Of a DNA stretch of 64,000 nucleotides, positions 1-19,789 are shown one piece after another; positions within the stretch are counted from its first letter, which is position 1; each line of letters opens with the position of its first letter. Source of the DNA: Rhea pennata. Lineage: Eukaryota > Chordata > Aves > Rheiformes > Rheidae. The stretch is from the NCBI RefSeq assembly GCF_028389875.1, contig NC_084670.1, forward strand, positions 11,689,383 to 11,753,382. The letters run 5' to 3'. A model generated the notes under the pieces. It was not told the origin of the DNA. It made no database searches and worked only from the letters and a program-made list of their open reading frames with translations. Position numbers and translations under genes: made by a program.

Positions 1-7762
<7,762 letters not shown>

Positions 7763-10235
7763 GTGAGTTGGAGTTGGACGTGGGTACCCTTCCCTGGCTG
7801 AGCTCTTCTTCCTCTGAGAGCCCAGCAGCAGAGCAGGAGCCAAATACCCAAGAGATGCCAATTTCCCTGGCACCTCTCGCAGGCACAGACGCCATGAGCC
7901 TGTGCACGGCCACTTCACGATGCAGGACCGTACACGGGATGGATTTGGAGGAACTCAGCTGATCTCCCACTCCGTCTCTCCGCAGGTTGCTGGCTTGCAG
8001 ATGGCACCAACACACCAGCTCGTGGGCAGAGCATCTCCCCCAGCACCGGCAGGGCACAGGGTCCCCTCTGGGGCCAGAGGGTGCAGAGCGGTGTCGCCCT
8101 CATCGTGCTGCTAGTCGCTGGAGCGGCGATGCCCCAATCTTGGCCCCGTGCCGTCGCACCAAGGAGGACCTAGCCCCTGTGTCCCCTCTGAAGGGGCTCG
8201 CCAGGGCAGCGGGGCAGGCTGCCGTTTCTATGCAAGCCGTGTGCAGGCCACGCCGTGCCCGCATGCCCACCGCCCGGGGCTGTGCCGCCAGCACCGCATC
8301 TCCCCTCAGGGCTTGGGGTTCCCCTGCCCCAGGCCTGTTGCCCCCCAGAAATGGAAGCACTAACCCCCCCCACCTCTGTTTCTGGAGCTGCTGGCAAGGC
8401 AGGCTCCACGCCCAGCCCTCTGCTGTGCCAACTCCCCCATTGCGGGGGGTCGCTGCCTGCTCCCCGTCACCTCCTCTGGGGACCCCTCACCCATGCCACG
8501 TGCTGTGGTGCCCCAGATGGGGGGCCCCGGTGCCCCCGTTTCCAAAAGGGGGCAGTCCCAGAGCCAACCATGCCCTGGGGTGCCATGGGCAAGGCCTGGG
8601 GCGGGCACCCCCCCACCTTTATTTATTGCAAAGGGAAACTTATCTATAGAGAGATATATATTTTTAAGCTTATTTTTAAAGATTTATTTCTCAGCCTGAG
8701 GCATCGCCTGGCTGTCCAGGGTGCCAGGCACCGAGGGGACAAGCCCGTTGCTTGTGCAGGACTGTCCACTGGAGGCAGTGTGGGCTAGCAGTGAGAGCCC
8801 AGGGCAGGGATGCTGGGCGGCTGTGGGCAAATCACTCCCCTCTGATGCCCTACTCTGTGCCTCAGTTTCCCCATCGGCAGGCTTGGCAGGGACGGAGTTG
8901 GGGGACACACTGTGGAGCGAGGGAGCTTGCTGCTCCCACCGAACAGGCAGGGTTTGGGGGGTCCTTGGTGTGGTCCTTGCTGTGCTAAGCCCCAGTACTG
9001 TCCCACAGTCACAAACCTTCATGCAATCGCGCATGCCTTTGCAATGGGCAGATCTAGCTGGAAAAGCCCATTTCTGTGTCCCTGTGAACACAGCCCTCCC
9101 GACCAGCCCTGCTACGGGCAGAGCCAGGCGCTGTCCCCCCCTCTCTGTCCCTGTCCCAGGCACCATCCCGCGCCGTCACCCAGCACTTTAACTCCAGCAG
9201 CGTTTGCCGTGCCCGTGGCCCTGGCCACCCAGGCCCCGGCTATGGCCACTGAGCTGGGGTGGCCCCGGGGACCCCGTCCCCGTCCCCGTGCCAGGCGTGG
9301 GCACGGCGGGCAGCCCCCCCCCCCCCCCCCCCACACGCCATCTAAGTTATTTATATCAAAGAGAGCAAAGGTTTATTTTTGTAGTTTGTACAGGTGGTAG
9401 TGGGGACTGAAGGTTTATTTTTAAAGAGTAAATATATATATTATATATAAATTACCTGCTGTGTCTGGCCCTGTCTCGGGGGGGGGGAGGGGGGCACAGC
9501 TTTGTGTGTATGTGTAAGCAGTGTGCAGTGCGTGTGCCCCGTGCGTGACAGCCGCGCGCAGCGTGAAACCGGGCACGCGCTGCGCCGCCGGGATCCGTGC
9601 CGCTGCCACGTGCGTGCAGGACGCCGCAGCTGGGGGCGATGTCCCACCCTGCCCGGCCCCCAGACCTCCTGCTGCAGGAGCGTGGGGCTGGGGGCTCTCC
9701 CCTGCCCCCAGCACCCCCCCCCCCACACACACACACACACACAGACACCCCCGGCCTGGGGTGCAGCGTGGGGCTGCTGCCGGGGGAGGGCAGCACGGCC
9801 CCGGCTAAGGGCTGAGCGGTGGGGCTGGGGCTTGGGGGCGTCACCCCATGCACACCCCGCCCCCCCCCCCCCCACACACACGGTGTCCCCCCCCCCCCGG
9901 AGCCCCCACCACCCTCCGGGGTCACCCTGCAGGGACTCCCCGCAGCGCTGATGCCGGCCCTGGGGTGCGGGGAGCCTGCAGGGTCCCACTCGCGGGTGCC
10001 ACGGTGCCCAGGCACCAGCCCCTCCCACGGCCCTGCACCCCCCCCCCCGGCAGCCCCATCTCCAAGCAGCACCCCCCAGAACCCCCCCTCCACCCCCAGG
10101 GTCGGGGGAGAGAGCGCCCCAGCGCGCCCCCGGCTCCCGGCGCCGCGGCGCGGGTGCAGGGGCTGGTCGCTGCTCTCGGCAGCGCCCGCCTGCCCGGCCC
10201 CCTCCCAACCCGGCCCTCGCCCGCGGCACGGGCCC
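7763..10235. other. Convergent 3' untranslated regions of PTCH2 (+) and BTBD19 (-)
   Basis: There is no coding exon between the PTCH2 stop at 7762 and the BTBD19 stop at 10236. AT-rich patches lie at 8615-8700 and 9340-9460. On the minus strand, AATAAA (TTTATT on plus) occurs at 9372-9377 and 9413-9418 and would serve BTBD19. On the plus strand only variants (AGTAAA near 9426, TATAAA near 9445) are seen, so the PTCH2 polyadenylation site is uncertain. Poly-C tracts (around 9307-9331, 9714-9723, 9860-9875, 9890-9898) and a short CA repeat (9723-9742) lie here. Confidence 0.55.
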
Positions 10236-11407
10236 CTACTTGGCGCGGGGGTGCAGGTGGCGGTGGTGGTCGCGGGGCCGCGTGCCCCGCCGGGGCCGGC
10301 AGAGGCGCGAGGGCACGCCGCCGCCCTTCCTCAGCGCGTGGCACCGCCAGGCCGCCGCGATGCTCTCCACCTGCGCGCGGCGGGACGCTGCCGTCAGCGC
10401 CGGCGGCACCCCGCCGCCCCCCGAAACCCGCCGCGCCCGCTCACCGGGATGAGCCGGTCCCGCCGGTTGTGGCTCTCCAGCGTCGCCAGCTCGCTGGGCG
10501 CCAGCAAGGGCAAGCGGAGCTCGCGGACGGGCAGCGCGGCCACCTCGGGCACCGGGCGCTCCAGCACGGCCTGCGGGACGCGGGGCGCGCGCTGCTCACC
10601 TGCCCGGGGCCGTGGGGCAGCGCCGGGACCCCCGCACCGCCCGCACACCCCCCCCCCCCCCCGGGCAGCGCGGCGGCCGCCCCGCGCGCACTCACCGAGC
10701 TCACGTGCGCCCACTCCCGCACGGCCTGCACCAGCTCCAGCTCGTCGACGGCCAGGCGGTCGCTGCGCAGCACCCGCGCCAGCGCCGCGTCCGACAGCTC
10801 GTGGAAGCCCCGCGTCCGCACGACCGCCTGCGGGCGCAGCTGGCACTGGGACCCCCCCCCAACACCCACCCGCCTGCACTGCAGCAGCCTCCAGGCCCCA
10901 CCGGGCACCATCGCTGCCTGGCACCCCGCTGCCCCCGAGACCCCATAACCTGTCGCCCCAACCTGCCCACCTCCTCGCACCCAAGAACACCCCCCCCTCC
11001 TTCCCAGCACCCCAACATCCTCCCTCACAAATCACCCCAAAACCTGCCCCCCCCGCCCCCCCAGGACTCGCCCCCTCCCCCAACCTTCCCCGCAGCCTCC
11101 CGCCAGCTTGTGGGGCCAGCCCTCCCCGCAAGGGGCCTCCCCGTGCCCTGGCCCGTCCCCCCACGCGCCCGGTGCCCCCCAGCCTGGAGCCGTACCGCCG
11201 TGCAGCCCTCGATGAACGCCAGGCAGTGCTGCTGGAGATCCGCCTGCCCGTAGGTCACCGCGGCCTGTGGGGCGACGCGGACGCCTGCGGGCGGGGGGCT
11301 GGGGCGGGACGGGCACCCCCTTCCCCAAAGACCGACAGGCTGCCGCCCCCCCCAGGGTGGCCTCAGGGACCTGGGCAAGGTAACGCACCCTTGCACGGGT
11401 GCCAGCG

Positions 11408-11453
<46 letters not shown>

Positions 11454-14400
11454 GGAGCTCCTTGCACTGGGGTGGGCACAGCCAAGGCCCCCCCCTTCCT
11501 GGCCCGTCCCCTGCTGCAGCTGGAGGTGGTGGCCGCAGCGAGCAGCTCGGTGGCCCCACCGGCCACGAGGGCCCCGCTGCACTTCCCAGCCCACCCCACA
11601 GCTGCAAACCCCACTGCAGCAGCAGCAGTTTGGGGGTGCCCTGATCCTCTCCCAGCCAGCGCTGGAGATGCTCGTCCCCAGGGCACGGGGGGGGGGGGGG
11701 GGGACAGACACATCCCCATCCCCGTCCCCACGCGCTGGCAGCCCACGCGTGTCCAGACATCTCAGTGCACCAAGCGCGGCATCGCCTCCCCCAGCAGCTC
11801 GGCGGGGGCCAGCGCTGACGCAAACCAGGAGGGCGAGCGAGATGTTTTGATCATGTTTGTTTTGTTCTGAGGTTTTGGGGTTTTCTGTTTGCTTCCGCTG
11901 GGCCAGTTTTAGCTCTGTCTATACCACGGTGGTCAGGCACCCGCGCGTGGCGGGTGCTCCTGCACACCAGGACCTGCGTCCCACCCTGCAAGCATCACCT
12001 CGCCCTCAGAGAGGAGAAAACACCCTCTGCTTTCGTCAGCCATGGGGCACGGTGGTGGCCATGGGGCACGCAGGGCTGCGGGGACCCTGTGCACTGGGGT
12101 GGCGGGGCTGAGTTGGTGACACGCTCCCATGTGCCCTGGGAGCATTGGTCACACTGTCCCACCTTGCTGCAGGATCTCCAGATGATGGACCTCCACGGGG
12201 TTTTGGATACTCCCCCAGGGTAGCCAAGGGAGGGGACACTGGCTGGGCACAAGGGCACCCAAGGGAGCTGGGGAGGGGACACCCGGCAGGTCAGTACAGA
12301 CGACGCTGGACGTCAGTGAAGGTCCCTCAAGGATCGTGGTGTCAGTTGGCCTGGTCTACATTTGGGATCCCCCAAACCCCAGGTCTTCCCAGTTTGGATG
12401 CAACCGCCTGTGACGGCAGCACCTGGGCACAGGGGACCTCCAGCTGGGGAGGGGGCTGGAGGGGGGGCCGTGGCCCTGCCGCCGGCTGCGCTGGCTCCGG
12501 TGGCCCCAGAGCGACGTGCCCGGGGGCAGGCAGGGCCCGGCGCACGTGGGAAACGCTGTTCATGCATGTCCCAAAAATAGCAAGGGCTATTTTTTACCCT
12601 CCGTGACACCACGTGGGAACTTCTCACTCAGAGGGACGTGGCCGATCCCCGAGGTGGGATGGGGCCCGGAGGAGGGGGGAGGGGGGGCGCTTTTCCCTTC
12701 TCCCAGCCACCCCCGGCCCGCTCCGGGCACCCGCTGCAGACGGCTGCAGCCCCGGGGCCGCGGGCGACTCACCTGCAGCGCCTCGCAGACCTGCTCCACG
12801 CTCAGCGTCTCCTTGAGGAACTCGACGCAGAGCTGAAAGGCAGACGGGGCCGGGCTGGGGGAGCAGAGCCACCCCGGGGCGCTCAGCACCCCCCGCACAC
12901 ACACACACACACCCAGCCGGGACCCGGTGTGGGGACGAGGGACGCTGTGATGCGGGGCACGCGCCCGGCCACCGCCGCCGGCCCCCAGCGCCGGGAGGGC
13001 ACCGTGCTTGGGGGCCCGGGCGACCCCGGGAGTCGTGGCGACGCTGGGGGCTCCGGCCGCAGCCCGAAGCCCAGCAGCGCCGGTGCGATGCAGCCGGACC
13101 GGCACGCTTATCGGCCGCCCCGTTGCAGGGCGGGTGGAGATCTCCCACGGGACGGGCCCCACGGCTCCTGCAAAGGGGAGCGGGGCCGCGGGGGCAGAGC
13201 CACCGAGGGCAGCAGGAGCGGTCGGGGCTCCTGGGGCCCCGACGATGGGGCGATGGGCAGGGAGGAGCCGTCGGCAGCCAGCTCGAGGCAGAAGGGCTCT
13301 GAGTCACCAGCGACGGTGGGGGAGGGCGATGAAGTCACCGTGCAGCTGGGGACACGGCTACGGGTTTCCCCCGCCAGCGCGTGGGTGGGGGTCGGCCCCC
13401 TTCCCTGTCACCCCCTGGCCAGGTCCCCTCTGTGCCGGCGCGTACCCGCACATCAGCCCCGCTGGGACGGTACAAGGTTATCCTTCATCACGTGCTTTTT
13501 GCTGGATTCTCCCTCCCGGTACTTCCAGCCCTTCCAGATCTTCCCTCCCTGCAGCTCCGGCTCCCATTCAGCACCAGCATCTGAACCATCCATTTCCGCT
13601 TGAATTTCTCCCTTTTCCAACTGTCCGTTACCGCCTTGATTGCAGGAGGAGGCCGGGCACCCTCCCCCCCCCTCCCCCCCCCCGGTTATTTCCACCTCCG
13701 CCCGGCCTCTCGGCAGCCCCTCTTGCCCCACGTCCCCTTCGCACCAGCCTGCGTCCGCGGCGGGGGCTCGAGGCGCTGAGCCGCACGGGGAGCCCCCGCG
13801 GCCGGCTCGGCGCCCCCGGAGCGCTGGGCCCCTTCTTTTTGCAGCGTCTCCCTTTCCTCCTGCCCGCCCGGGAGCCCCGCTCCGCACCGGGCACTGCCGC
13901 TGGCCCCGGGGCTGCCGTGGGGCTGCGCCCACCCCGCGGCCCCCTCGGCAGCGGCTGCGGTTACAGCCTCGGCAGGGTCCTTCCCTTCCGGCGTGGGAAA
14001 GGAGAGGGGAAGTCCAGGCACAAGGCAGCCGGTCACGGGATCAGCCCGGCCGTAATCCAGGAATCCCTCCGATGACGTGTCCCGGCCGCCTGCGCCCTCC
14101 TCGCCGCGGCTCCCCGGCCGTCTCTCCAGACACGGCCCGCGCGGCGGGCGCCGGCTCCGATGCCCCCGTTGCTTTCCGCACCCCTCCGTGGCGCCACGGC
14201 CAGGGTGCTGGGCGCTTGCTGCTCCCCAGGAGCGTCTGCCTGGCAGGCAGCCGGAGGGCAGAGGAGCCCCGGTGGTGGTGGTGGGGGGGGGATGCGCCTG
14301 CCTTTGCAGTGAGCGATCCCCGCTGCCCGGGAGGGAGAGGCCCTGTGCCCTTCCCTGGGATTCCCCCGCCCCCCGAGGTGGATCCCAGCTCCCAACCCGG

Positions 14401-17086
14401 CTCTGCATCAACCCGGAGGGGGAACCCGCCGGAGAGCCCCTCTGGGCTCGAGAAACAGGGCTGAGCCCGAGCTGCCCTGCCGCTCCAGGATGGACCTGGG
14501 CGATGCACCACGGCCCAGGCAGGAACCACTCGGGCACCGTCTGCTGACCCCTCTGCAGCCACCAGCCATGTGGGGACCACCCTGGGGTGCTACTTGGTGC
14601 AGGGCACCAGTCTGGCTCAGCTGGTGACGACACTGCCCTGGGTGCGAGCAGGGCCTTACCTTGCACAGGTCCTGCAGGCCATACTCCACCGACGAGGTCA
14701 GCACCTCCAGGGCCTGAGCAGCAAGAGAAACCCCATGAGCACTGTCATGCAGGTCCCATCGGCGGGCCAGGGCCAAGGGCGCGTGTCCCCTTCCCTCCTG
14801 CTATCGCCTCATCTCTGCTCTTGCTACCAGTTGCACCCAGCTCCCAGGTAGGGAGGCAGGAGAAAGGACTGCTACAATAGGGGACGCGGAGGTGGGAGGT
14901 GTCCAGTTCTGGTGTCACCATCCCAGGGGCCTAGGTCCTCATGCAGCCATGTCTGAGGTGCCGCTCTCTCCCTGTGGATTTTGGTCACATGGCACCAAGC
15001 CCCTGAGCAGGGGGGACCAGGGGCCAGAGCTGTTTCCTCTCTGCCTGTGGTGCACACGGCCAGGGAGCCACGTCCTGCCTGTGCCAAGGCTGGAGCAGAT
15101 GCCTGCAGGACATGGTGCTCTGGACAACCCCTCTCGTGCTGGGCTGAGGCTCCACAGACTTATTACACCTCCCACCACGAAGGCTTTGTGCAGAGCCTCC
15201 CCTCCGGCTCTGGTGGCCCAGGAGCAGCAACATGCCCACCCTCTCCTCCCCGTGCATCCCATCCCCTCCCTCCTGTGCCCAGAGCACCCCGCCATGCCCC
15301 ACTCACAATGTGGCTGTTGAGGGTCACGCAGTTGGTGTAGAGGAACTCAATGACGGCCAGGAAGACCTCGGGCTGCACGTTGCCCAGGACGAGGGGGCCC
15401 TGCGGTGGGACGCTGCCAGGGGGACCCTCGCCACCCGCCGGCACCTGGCTCAGCATCCCCTGGAAGGCCTGGCAGCGGCAGGCCAGGACGCAGCGGTGTG
15501 CAAACACCTCCCGCTTCTCCTGGCCCACCACGAATGTCACGTCGCTGCGGAGAAGGAGAGCGGGACTGGGCATCCAGCACCCCAAGAGGCAGAGCCGTGG
15601 CCTGGGGCGCGGAGCCAGGACCCCATGGGGGGCTAGGACAGGGGGTGCCTGCTGCAGCAAAGGGGGGGGGGTCTCTTCTGCACCGCCAGCGGCCGGAGCG
15701 GGACAGCTCCCTTCTTTTTAGCGCAGCGGCTTGTCCCGGGGCGGGGGGAATGGAGGGGCCTGGGGGGCTTTGCTGCTTGCTGCGCCCGGGTGCTGCGGGC
15801 AGGCTAGGGAAGTCGCTTCCTCCGGAAGAGGCAGAGACCCGCGGGGTGCCAGCCCCGACCTGAGCAGGGAGAAGCCTCAGCCTGCTGGAGAAGGCAGCGT
15901 TCGCCCTGAGAGCAGCCAGGCGAAGGGAAAGCCGCGCTGCGCAGCCGGGCGCCGAGCGCGGCCGCCTCGGCTCGCGGCCCCAGCAGCGCCGCTGGCAGGC
16001 TGGCACCCGGCTCACCCTGCACCCGCGGGGCACACGGGGAGGCACCCGGCCCGGCCCACGCACGTGTCGGGGCTGTCATGAGCGATATGCGGAGCTGCAC
16101 AGCAGGCTGCGGCGTGCCGTGGCCAAGGGAGGTGTGAGCACAACCCTCCAGGCGCCCTGGAATAAACTGCTCCACGGCTGCGGCCCGCAGGCAAAGTGCG
16201 GGGTGCAGGATGCAGATTGCAGGATGTGAGATGCAGATTGCGGGGTGTGAGATGCAGATTGTAGGATGAAGGATTGCAGGATGCAGACTGTGGGATGCAG
16301 GATGCAGATTGCGGGGTGTGAGATGCAGATTGCGGGATGAAGGATTGCAGGATGCAGACTGCGGGAAGAAGGACGCAGGGTGCTGGATGCGGGATGCTGG
16401 CTGCAGGATGCCAGATGCTGGATTTGGGGTGCAGGTTTCGGATTGCAGGATACGAGACGCAGGCTGGGGCTGTGGGCAGCCAGACCCTGGCAGCTTCGCT
16501 ACCACGTGGCAGTGCAGCTGGGGAGTTTTCTCAGGGATTTCTCTTCTGGTGGCCAGAATTTCATCAGGGATGGGGATTTCCTCTGATGCAGGCAGCTTTT
16601 GTGCCAATCCTTAGCATGAAGTGGGCAGAAAGAGGCCCACGCAAGCCAGCCCGCTGCCGGGCAGGAGGGGGCTGGCAGGGGGGAGAGGCGGACGGTCTTC
16701 CCTCCCGGATCCAGAAGGCCGCAGAGGGACGGAATAACTGAGGCCGCTGCTGGAGAGCAGACGGGGCAGAGCTGCTCGCTGGGGAGGGACGGGGCCTGGG
16801 AGCACCCAGGGGAGTCCTCCTCCTGTGGAGAGGAGGTTGGCGCAGCACCAGCCTTCGGAAGAGCCGCGGCTGCCGGAGCGCCGCGCGGACGGGACGGGAC
16901 GGAGCGGGACGGTGCGGGCGCGGGGGCCGGCCGTGCGCCGCGGCGCCGGGCAGGGGGTGGGGGGGACGGGACGGGGGACGCGTCCCCGGCCCCTCACCTG
17001 AACTGCGGGTTGTTGACGAGGGAGCGGAGGGCGGCGGTGAAGGCGGCCGCCTCGCCGTGCAGCCGCGCCGAGCAGGAGCGGGCCAT
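10236..17086 (-). CDS. BTBD19: BTB/POZ domain-containing protein 19
   Basis: This is a BTB-BACK protein of unknown function, possibly a Cullin-3 adaptor by family. Eight minus-strand coding exons are placed: 16998-17086, 15307-15544, 14660-14713, 12773-12832, 11196-11264, 10696-10827, 10445-10570 and 10236-10370. They total 903 bases (300 aa), close to human BTBD19 at about 291 aa as remembered. All have GT/AG ends and the phases agree. The protein starts MARSCSARLHGEAAAF. The BTB core follows with SDVTFVVGQEKREVFAHRCVLACR and AVIEFLYTNCV-type sequence, split here by exons 1-2. The BACK region has FIEGCTA, TRGFHELSDAAL and LRSDRLAVDELEL. The C-terminus is basic (GTRPRDHHRHLHPRAK). The ATG at 17084-17086 lies in a CpG island and is the only one that fits exon 2. 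The gene is tail-to-tail with PTCH2. Confidence 0.93.
11410..11450. repeat. Run of 41 consecutive G in BTBD19 intron 5'-side of exon 5
   Basis: An uninterrupted mononucleotide G run lies in the intron between the exons at 11196-11264 and 12773-12832. The exact length should be treated as uncertain, because such runs are error-prone in any sequencing method. Confidence 0.9.
16196..16470. repeat. GCAGGATGCAGATTG-type minisatellite in BTBD19 intron 1
   Basis: Short imperfect units (GCAGGATGCAGATTG, GGGTGTGAGATGCAGATTG, GATGAAGGATTGCAGGATG) are strung in tandem for about 270 bp. A larger period of about 75 bp is visible: the stretch from about 16235 recurs from about 16310 with few changes. It has no coding potential. 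Confidence 0.8.
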
Positions 17087-19044
17087 GGGCCGCTGCCGGG
17101 AGCGCGCCGGAGGAACGCGGAGCAGGCCGGAGACGGGAGGCAGGAGGGCCCCGGCGGCGGCGGCGGCGGCGGGGGGAGGAGGAGGAAGAGGAGGAGGAGG
17201 AGGAGGCCGGCCGGCCGCGGCACGGCCCATCGCCGGTGCAGCCTGGCTCGCTCGGATTTGCTATGGATACAAAAAAAAATAAATAAATAAGTAAAATAGA
17301 AAGGCAGTGCTGCAAACAGTGCCGAGGCGTGAGGCAGGCGCCGTGCCGGGGCGGGGGGAGACCCGCTCCCCTTGGCGCGGCTCCCGGCTGGCCCCACGGC
17401 CGGGGCCCGGGCGCCCACGCAGGGACCCACCTTTGCTCCCCGCAGGCGAGAGAGGGAGAGGGAGGAGCAGGGACGGACAGACGGACGGCGGCGAGGGCAG
17501 AGACCCCGCGGGAGCAGGGCTCAGCTGCCGGCGTGCCTGGCGGTGCCAGCCGGCAGCAGGCTCTGAACACCTCGCACGGGAGACAGAAGCACAAAAGCTT
17601 TTTCTCCTCTTTCCTCGAGCAGCGCGGCGGCCAGGCCGAGCAGAGGCGTGGCGCTCCGGGCGGCCGCCGCGGAGCGGCCGGGTGGGCTCCGCCAGCCAAA
17701 GCCTGCTCGGGGCCGGGGCATGGCAGCAGCCTCGGGGTGTCCCGTCCCCCCCGCTGGGTTCGGCCACCCCGGCACTGGGCCATGGGCCTGTCGGCGCCCG
17801 CACGCACTCCCAGGCATCCCGTTCGCCCCAATGCCGTAGGAGAGGCTGCCCAGGAGGAACGAGCACCCAAAGGATGCCGCCAGGGTCCCGCAGCTGGGGT
17901 GCCAAGCAGAGATGGCTGTGGCACAGCAGGCTCCTCTCCACCCATCACTCTCCCTTGGCACGTTAAATACCTGAGAGCTCCTTCCAGGGCTGCCGGGAGG
18001 AGATGGGGCCGTCATGTCTCCAGTGCTGTGGTCCCTCTCCCTTGATCCTCCTCCTTTTCTGGTGCTCTAGGAGGTCCCTGGGGTCATGGTGATGCTTTTT
18101 TCCTGTTGAGGCTGGAGGACCTGTGCTGGGGGAAATCGTGCCCCCAGTGCTGGCTGCAGTCCAGGGCTGAGAGCTTCTCCCGGGCTTAGCATGCACACAC
18201 ACACACAGAGTCTACGCTGGCAGGCCAAGACCTGGGGCCATCTGGCCACACGCTGGGTGACGTAGCTGGTTCTGGGCTTGAGCCGGCTGCCTTCCCGGCC
18301 ATGCAGGGAAGCTGGACGCAGCGGAGGGCAAGCAAGGACCAGGGTGTTGAAGGACCAGGAAGCAAAGAGTTACCGGAGCCGTGCCCCAGGGCCAGGGCCT
18401 TGGAGTATTTCAGTGTCACATAGCAACACCTCACACTCCACCACCGATACAGACACAACAGGTTTTGCTCTGCGGCCTGCTGAGACCAAGGGGGACGGGT
18501 GGTCCGACCACAGAGCAGCCCCGGGGGCACGGAGCAATCAGCCAGAGCAGTGCTGTGATTTACCCCGGCAGAGGCACGCGCAGGGCTGGGGGTAAGTGTG
18601 TGAACAGTGCGGTCCAGGAGGACTAGGGAGGAAGGAGCTGCTCATGACGATGAACAGGGCTGGGGATGGGTCCCACTGGCCAGGAGGCCCCAGGCTGCTG
18701 GGATAGGTGCACCGGAGAGGCAGAGGTGGCTGCCACCGGCCAAGCAGGGAAAGTTGGGGGTCTCCTGAGGTGCAAACCTGCCCTTTGCCAGCCTCGGAGC
18801 CCTGATCCTCCTGACATGCACAGCCGCTCCGTGCCTGCTGCCTCCTGTCCCCCAGCACACCTCTGCCGAGCCACACGGAGATGCACCTGAAGGAGGGAGC
18901 GTCGCAGTGGGCAGGGAGAAGCGAAGCCGAGAGGCGGTCGGTGGTGACGCGAGGGGGCATGCGGGCTCAGGAAAGTCCCCGGGAGCAGCAGGACCACTGC
19001 TGCGCCTGTAGCTCAGGGCCACATCTTCCTTCCAAGCTGCCCGA
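17087..19044. other. CpG-rich BTBD19 promoter and BTBD19-DYNLT4 intergenic region
   Basis: No conserved coding exon is seen. The first few hundred bases upstream of the BTBD19 ATG hold CGG repeats (about 17150-17170), GAG/GAGG repeats and GC boxes, so they are the likely BTBD19 promoter. A short CA repeat lies at 18190-18207. The last part is presumably the DYNLT4 promoter and 5' untranslated region. Head-to-head spacing between the two start codons is about 2 kb. Confidence 0.5.
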
Positions 19045-19740
19045 ATGGCCAAGCAGGAGTCGGCCCTGCCGCTACCGGCAGTGGCTCCAGACGGCGCTGA
19101 AGCCCCCCTGCCCCGGGCAGCACCGGGGGGCACGCACCACGGCTCCCAGCCCCCCGATGCGCCGGCCCGGCCCACGGCCCCGGCGAAGAGCACCGAGGAG
19201 GGCAAGCTGCTCCCCTCCCGCCGCAGCTCCATCCTCAGCACCCTCAACGCGCCCTTCGCCAGCCGCCGGAGCTCGCTCGGCGCGGCGCCCGGGGGCAAGC
19301 GCCCCGCTGCCGGCCCTTGGATGCTCCACAGCCGCGTCAGCTTCTCGGGGCTCCCCCTTTTCCAGCCCATCCAGGAGACTCGCTACGAGAACACCTACAA
19401 GATGCAGCCAGACGAGGGCTGCAAGTTCAATGCCTGCCGGGTGCAGCGGGTGCTGGAGTCGGCCCTGGCCAGCTCGCTGGGGGATGTGGTGTACGGCGCC
19501 CAGAGCGGCACCCAGCTGGCCCACAGCCTGGCCGACCTTGTGCGGAGCCGGGCGAAGGAGGTGGTGCCGCCCCGCTACAAGCTTGTCTGCCATGTGCTGC
19601 TGGGCCAGCGGGGCCAGCAGAGCATGCTCGTGGCCAGCCGGGCGCTGTGGGACCCCCAGAGCGACAGCTTCGCCTCGGCCACCTTCTCCAACGCCTCCCT
19701 CTTTGCCGTGGCCACGGTGCATGGGCTCTACTTTGAGTAG
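19045..19740 (+). CDS. DYNLT4: Dynein light chain Tctex-type 4
   Basis: This is a Tctex1-family light chain (formerly TCTEX1D4), 231 aa in a single coding exon, against about 221 aa for human. The N-terminal 90 residues are a low-complexity Pro/Ala/Ser region with two SRRSS-type basic-serine patches (LPSRRSSIL and FASRRSSLG). Next comes HSRVSFSGLPL, which contains the RVxF-type PP1-binding motif RVSF known in the mammalian protein. The C-terminal Tctex1 fold runs from about residue 115 to the end, with PPRYKLVCHVLLGQRG, SRALWDPQSD and the family-typical end LFAVATVHGLYFE. The ATG is chosen because it opens the frame just after a stretch with no homologous coding upstream. It lies between BTBD19 and PLK3, as in mammals. 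Confidence 0.93.
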   Translation: MAKQESALPLPAVAPDGAEAPLPRAAPGGTHHGSQPPDAPARPTAPAKSTEEGKLLPSRRSSILSTLNAPFASRRSSLGAAPGGKRPAAGPWMLHSRVSFSGLPLFQPIQETRYENTYKMQPDEGCKFNACRVQRVLESALASSLGDVVYGAQSGTQLAHSLADLVRSRAKEVVPPRYKLVCHVLLGQRGQQSMLVASRALWDPQSDSFASATFSNASLFAVATVHGLYFE

Positions 19741-19783
19741 CCCTGCTCTTGCCTTGTAGCACTGCAGGAAAAGAAGGGCTGGA

Positions 19784-19789
19784 AATAAA
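19784..19789 (+). terminator. DYNLT4 polyadenylation signal AATAAA
   Basis: A canonical AATAAA lies 44 bases after the DYNLT4 stop codon, giving a very short 3' untranslated region. Confidence 0.8.

Noticed and set aside
9819-11870. Very long plus-strand open frame (about 680 codons) in the BTBD19 region
   Set aside because: It is antisense to three proven BTBD19 exons and made of Pro/Gly/Arg from GC-rich, poly-C sequence. No domain is recognisable.
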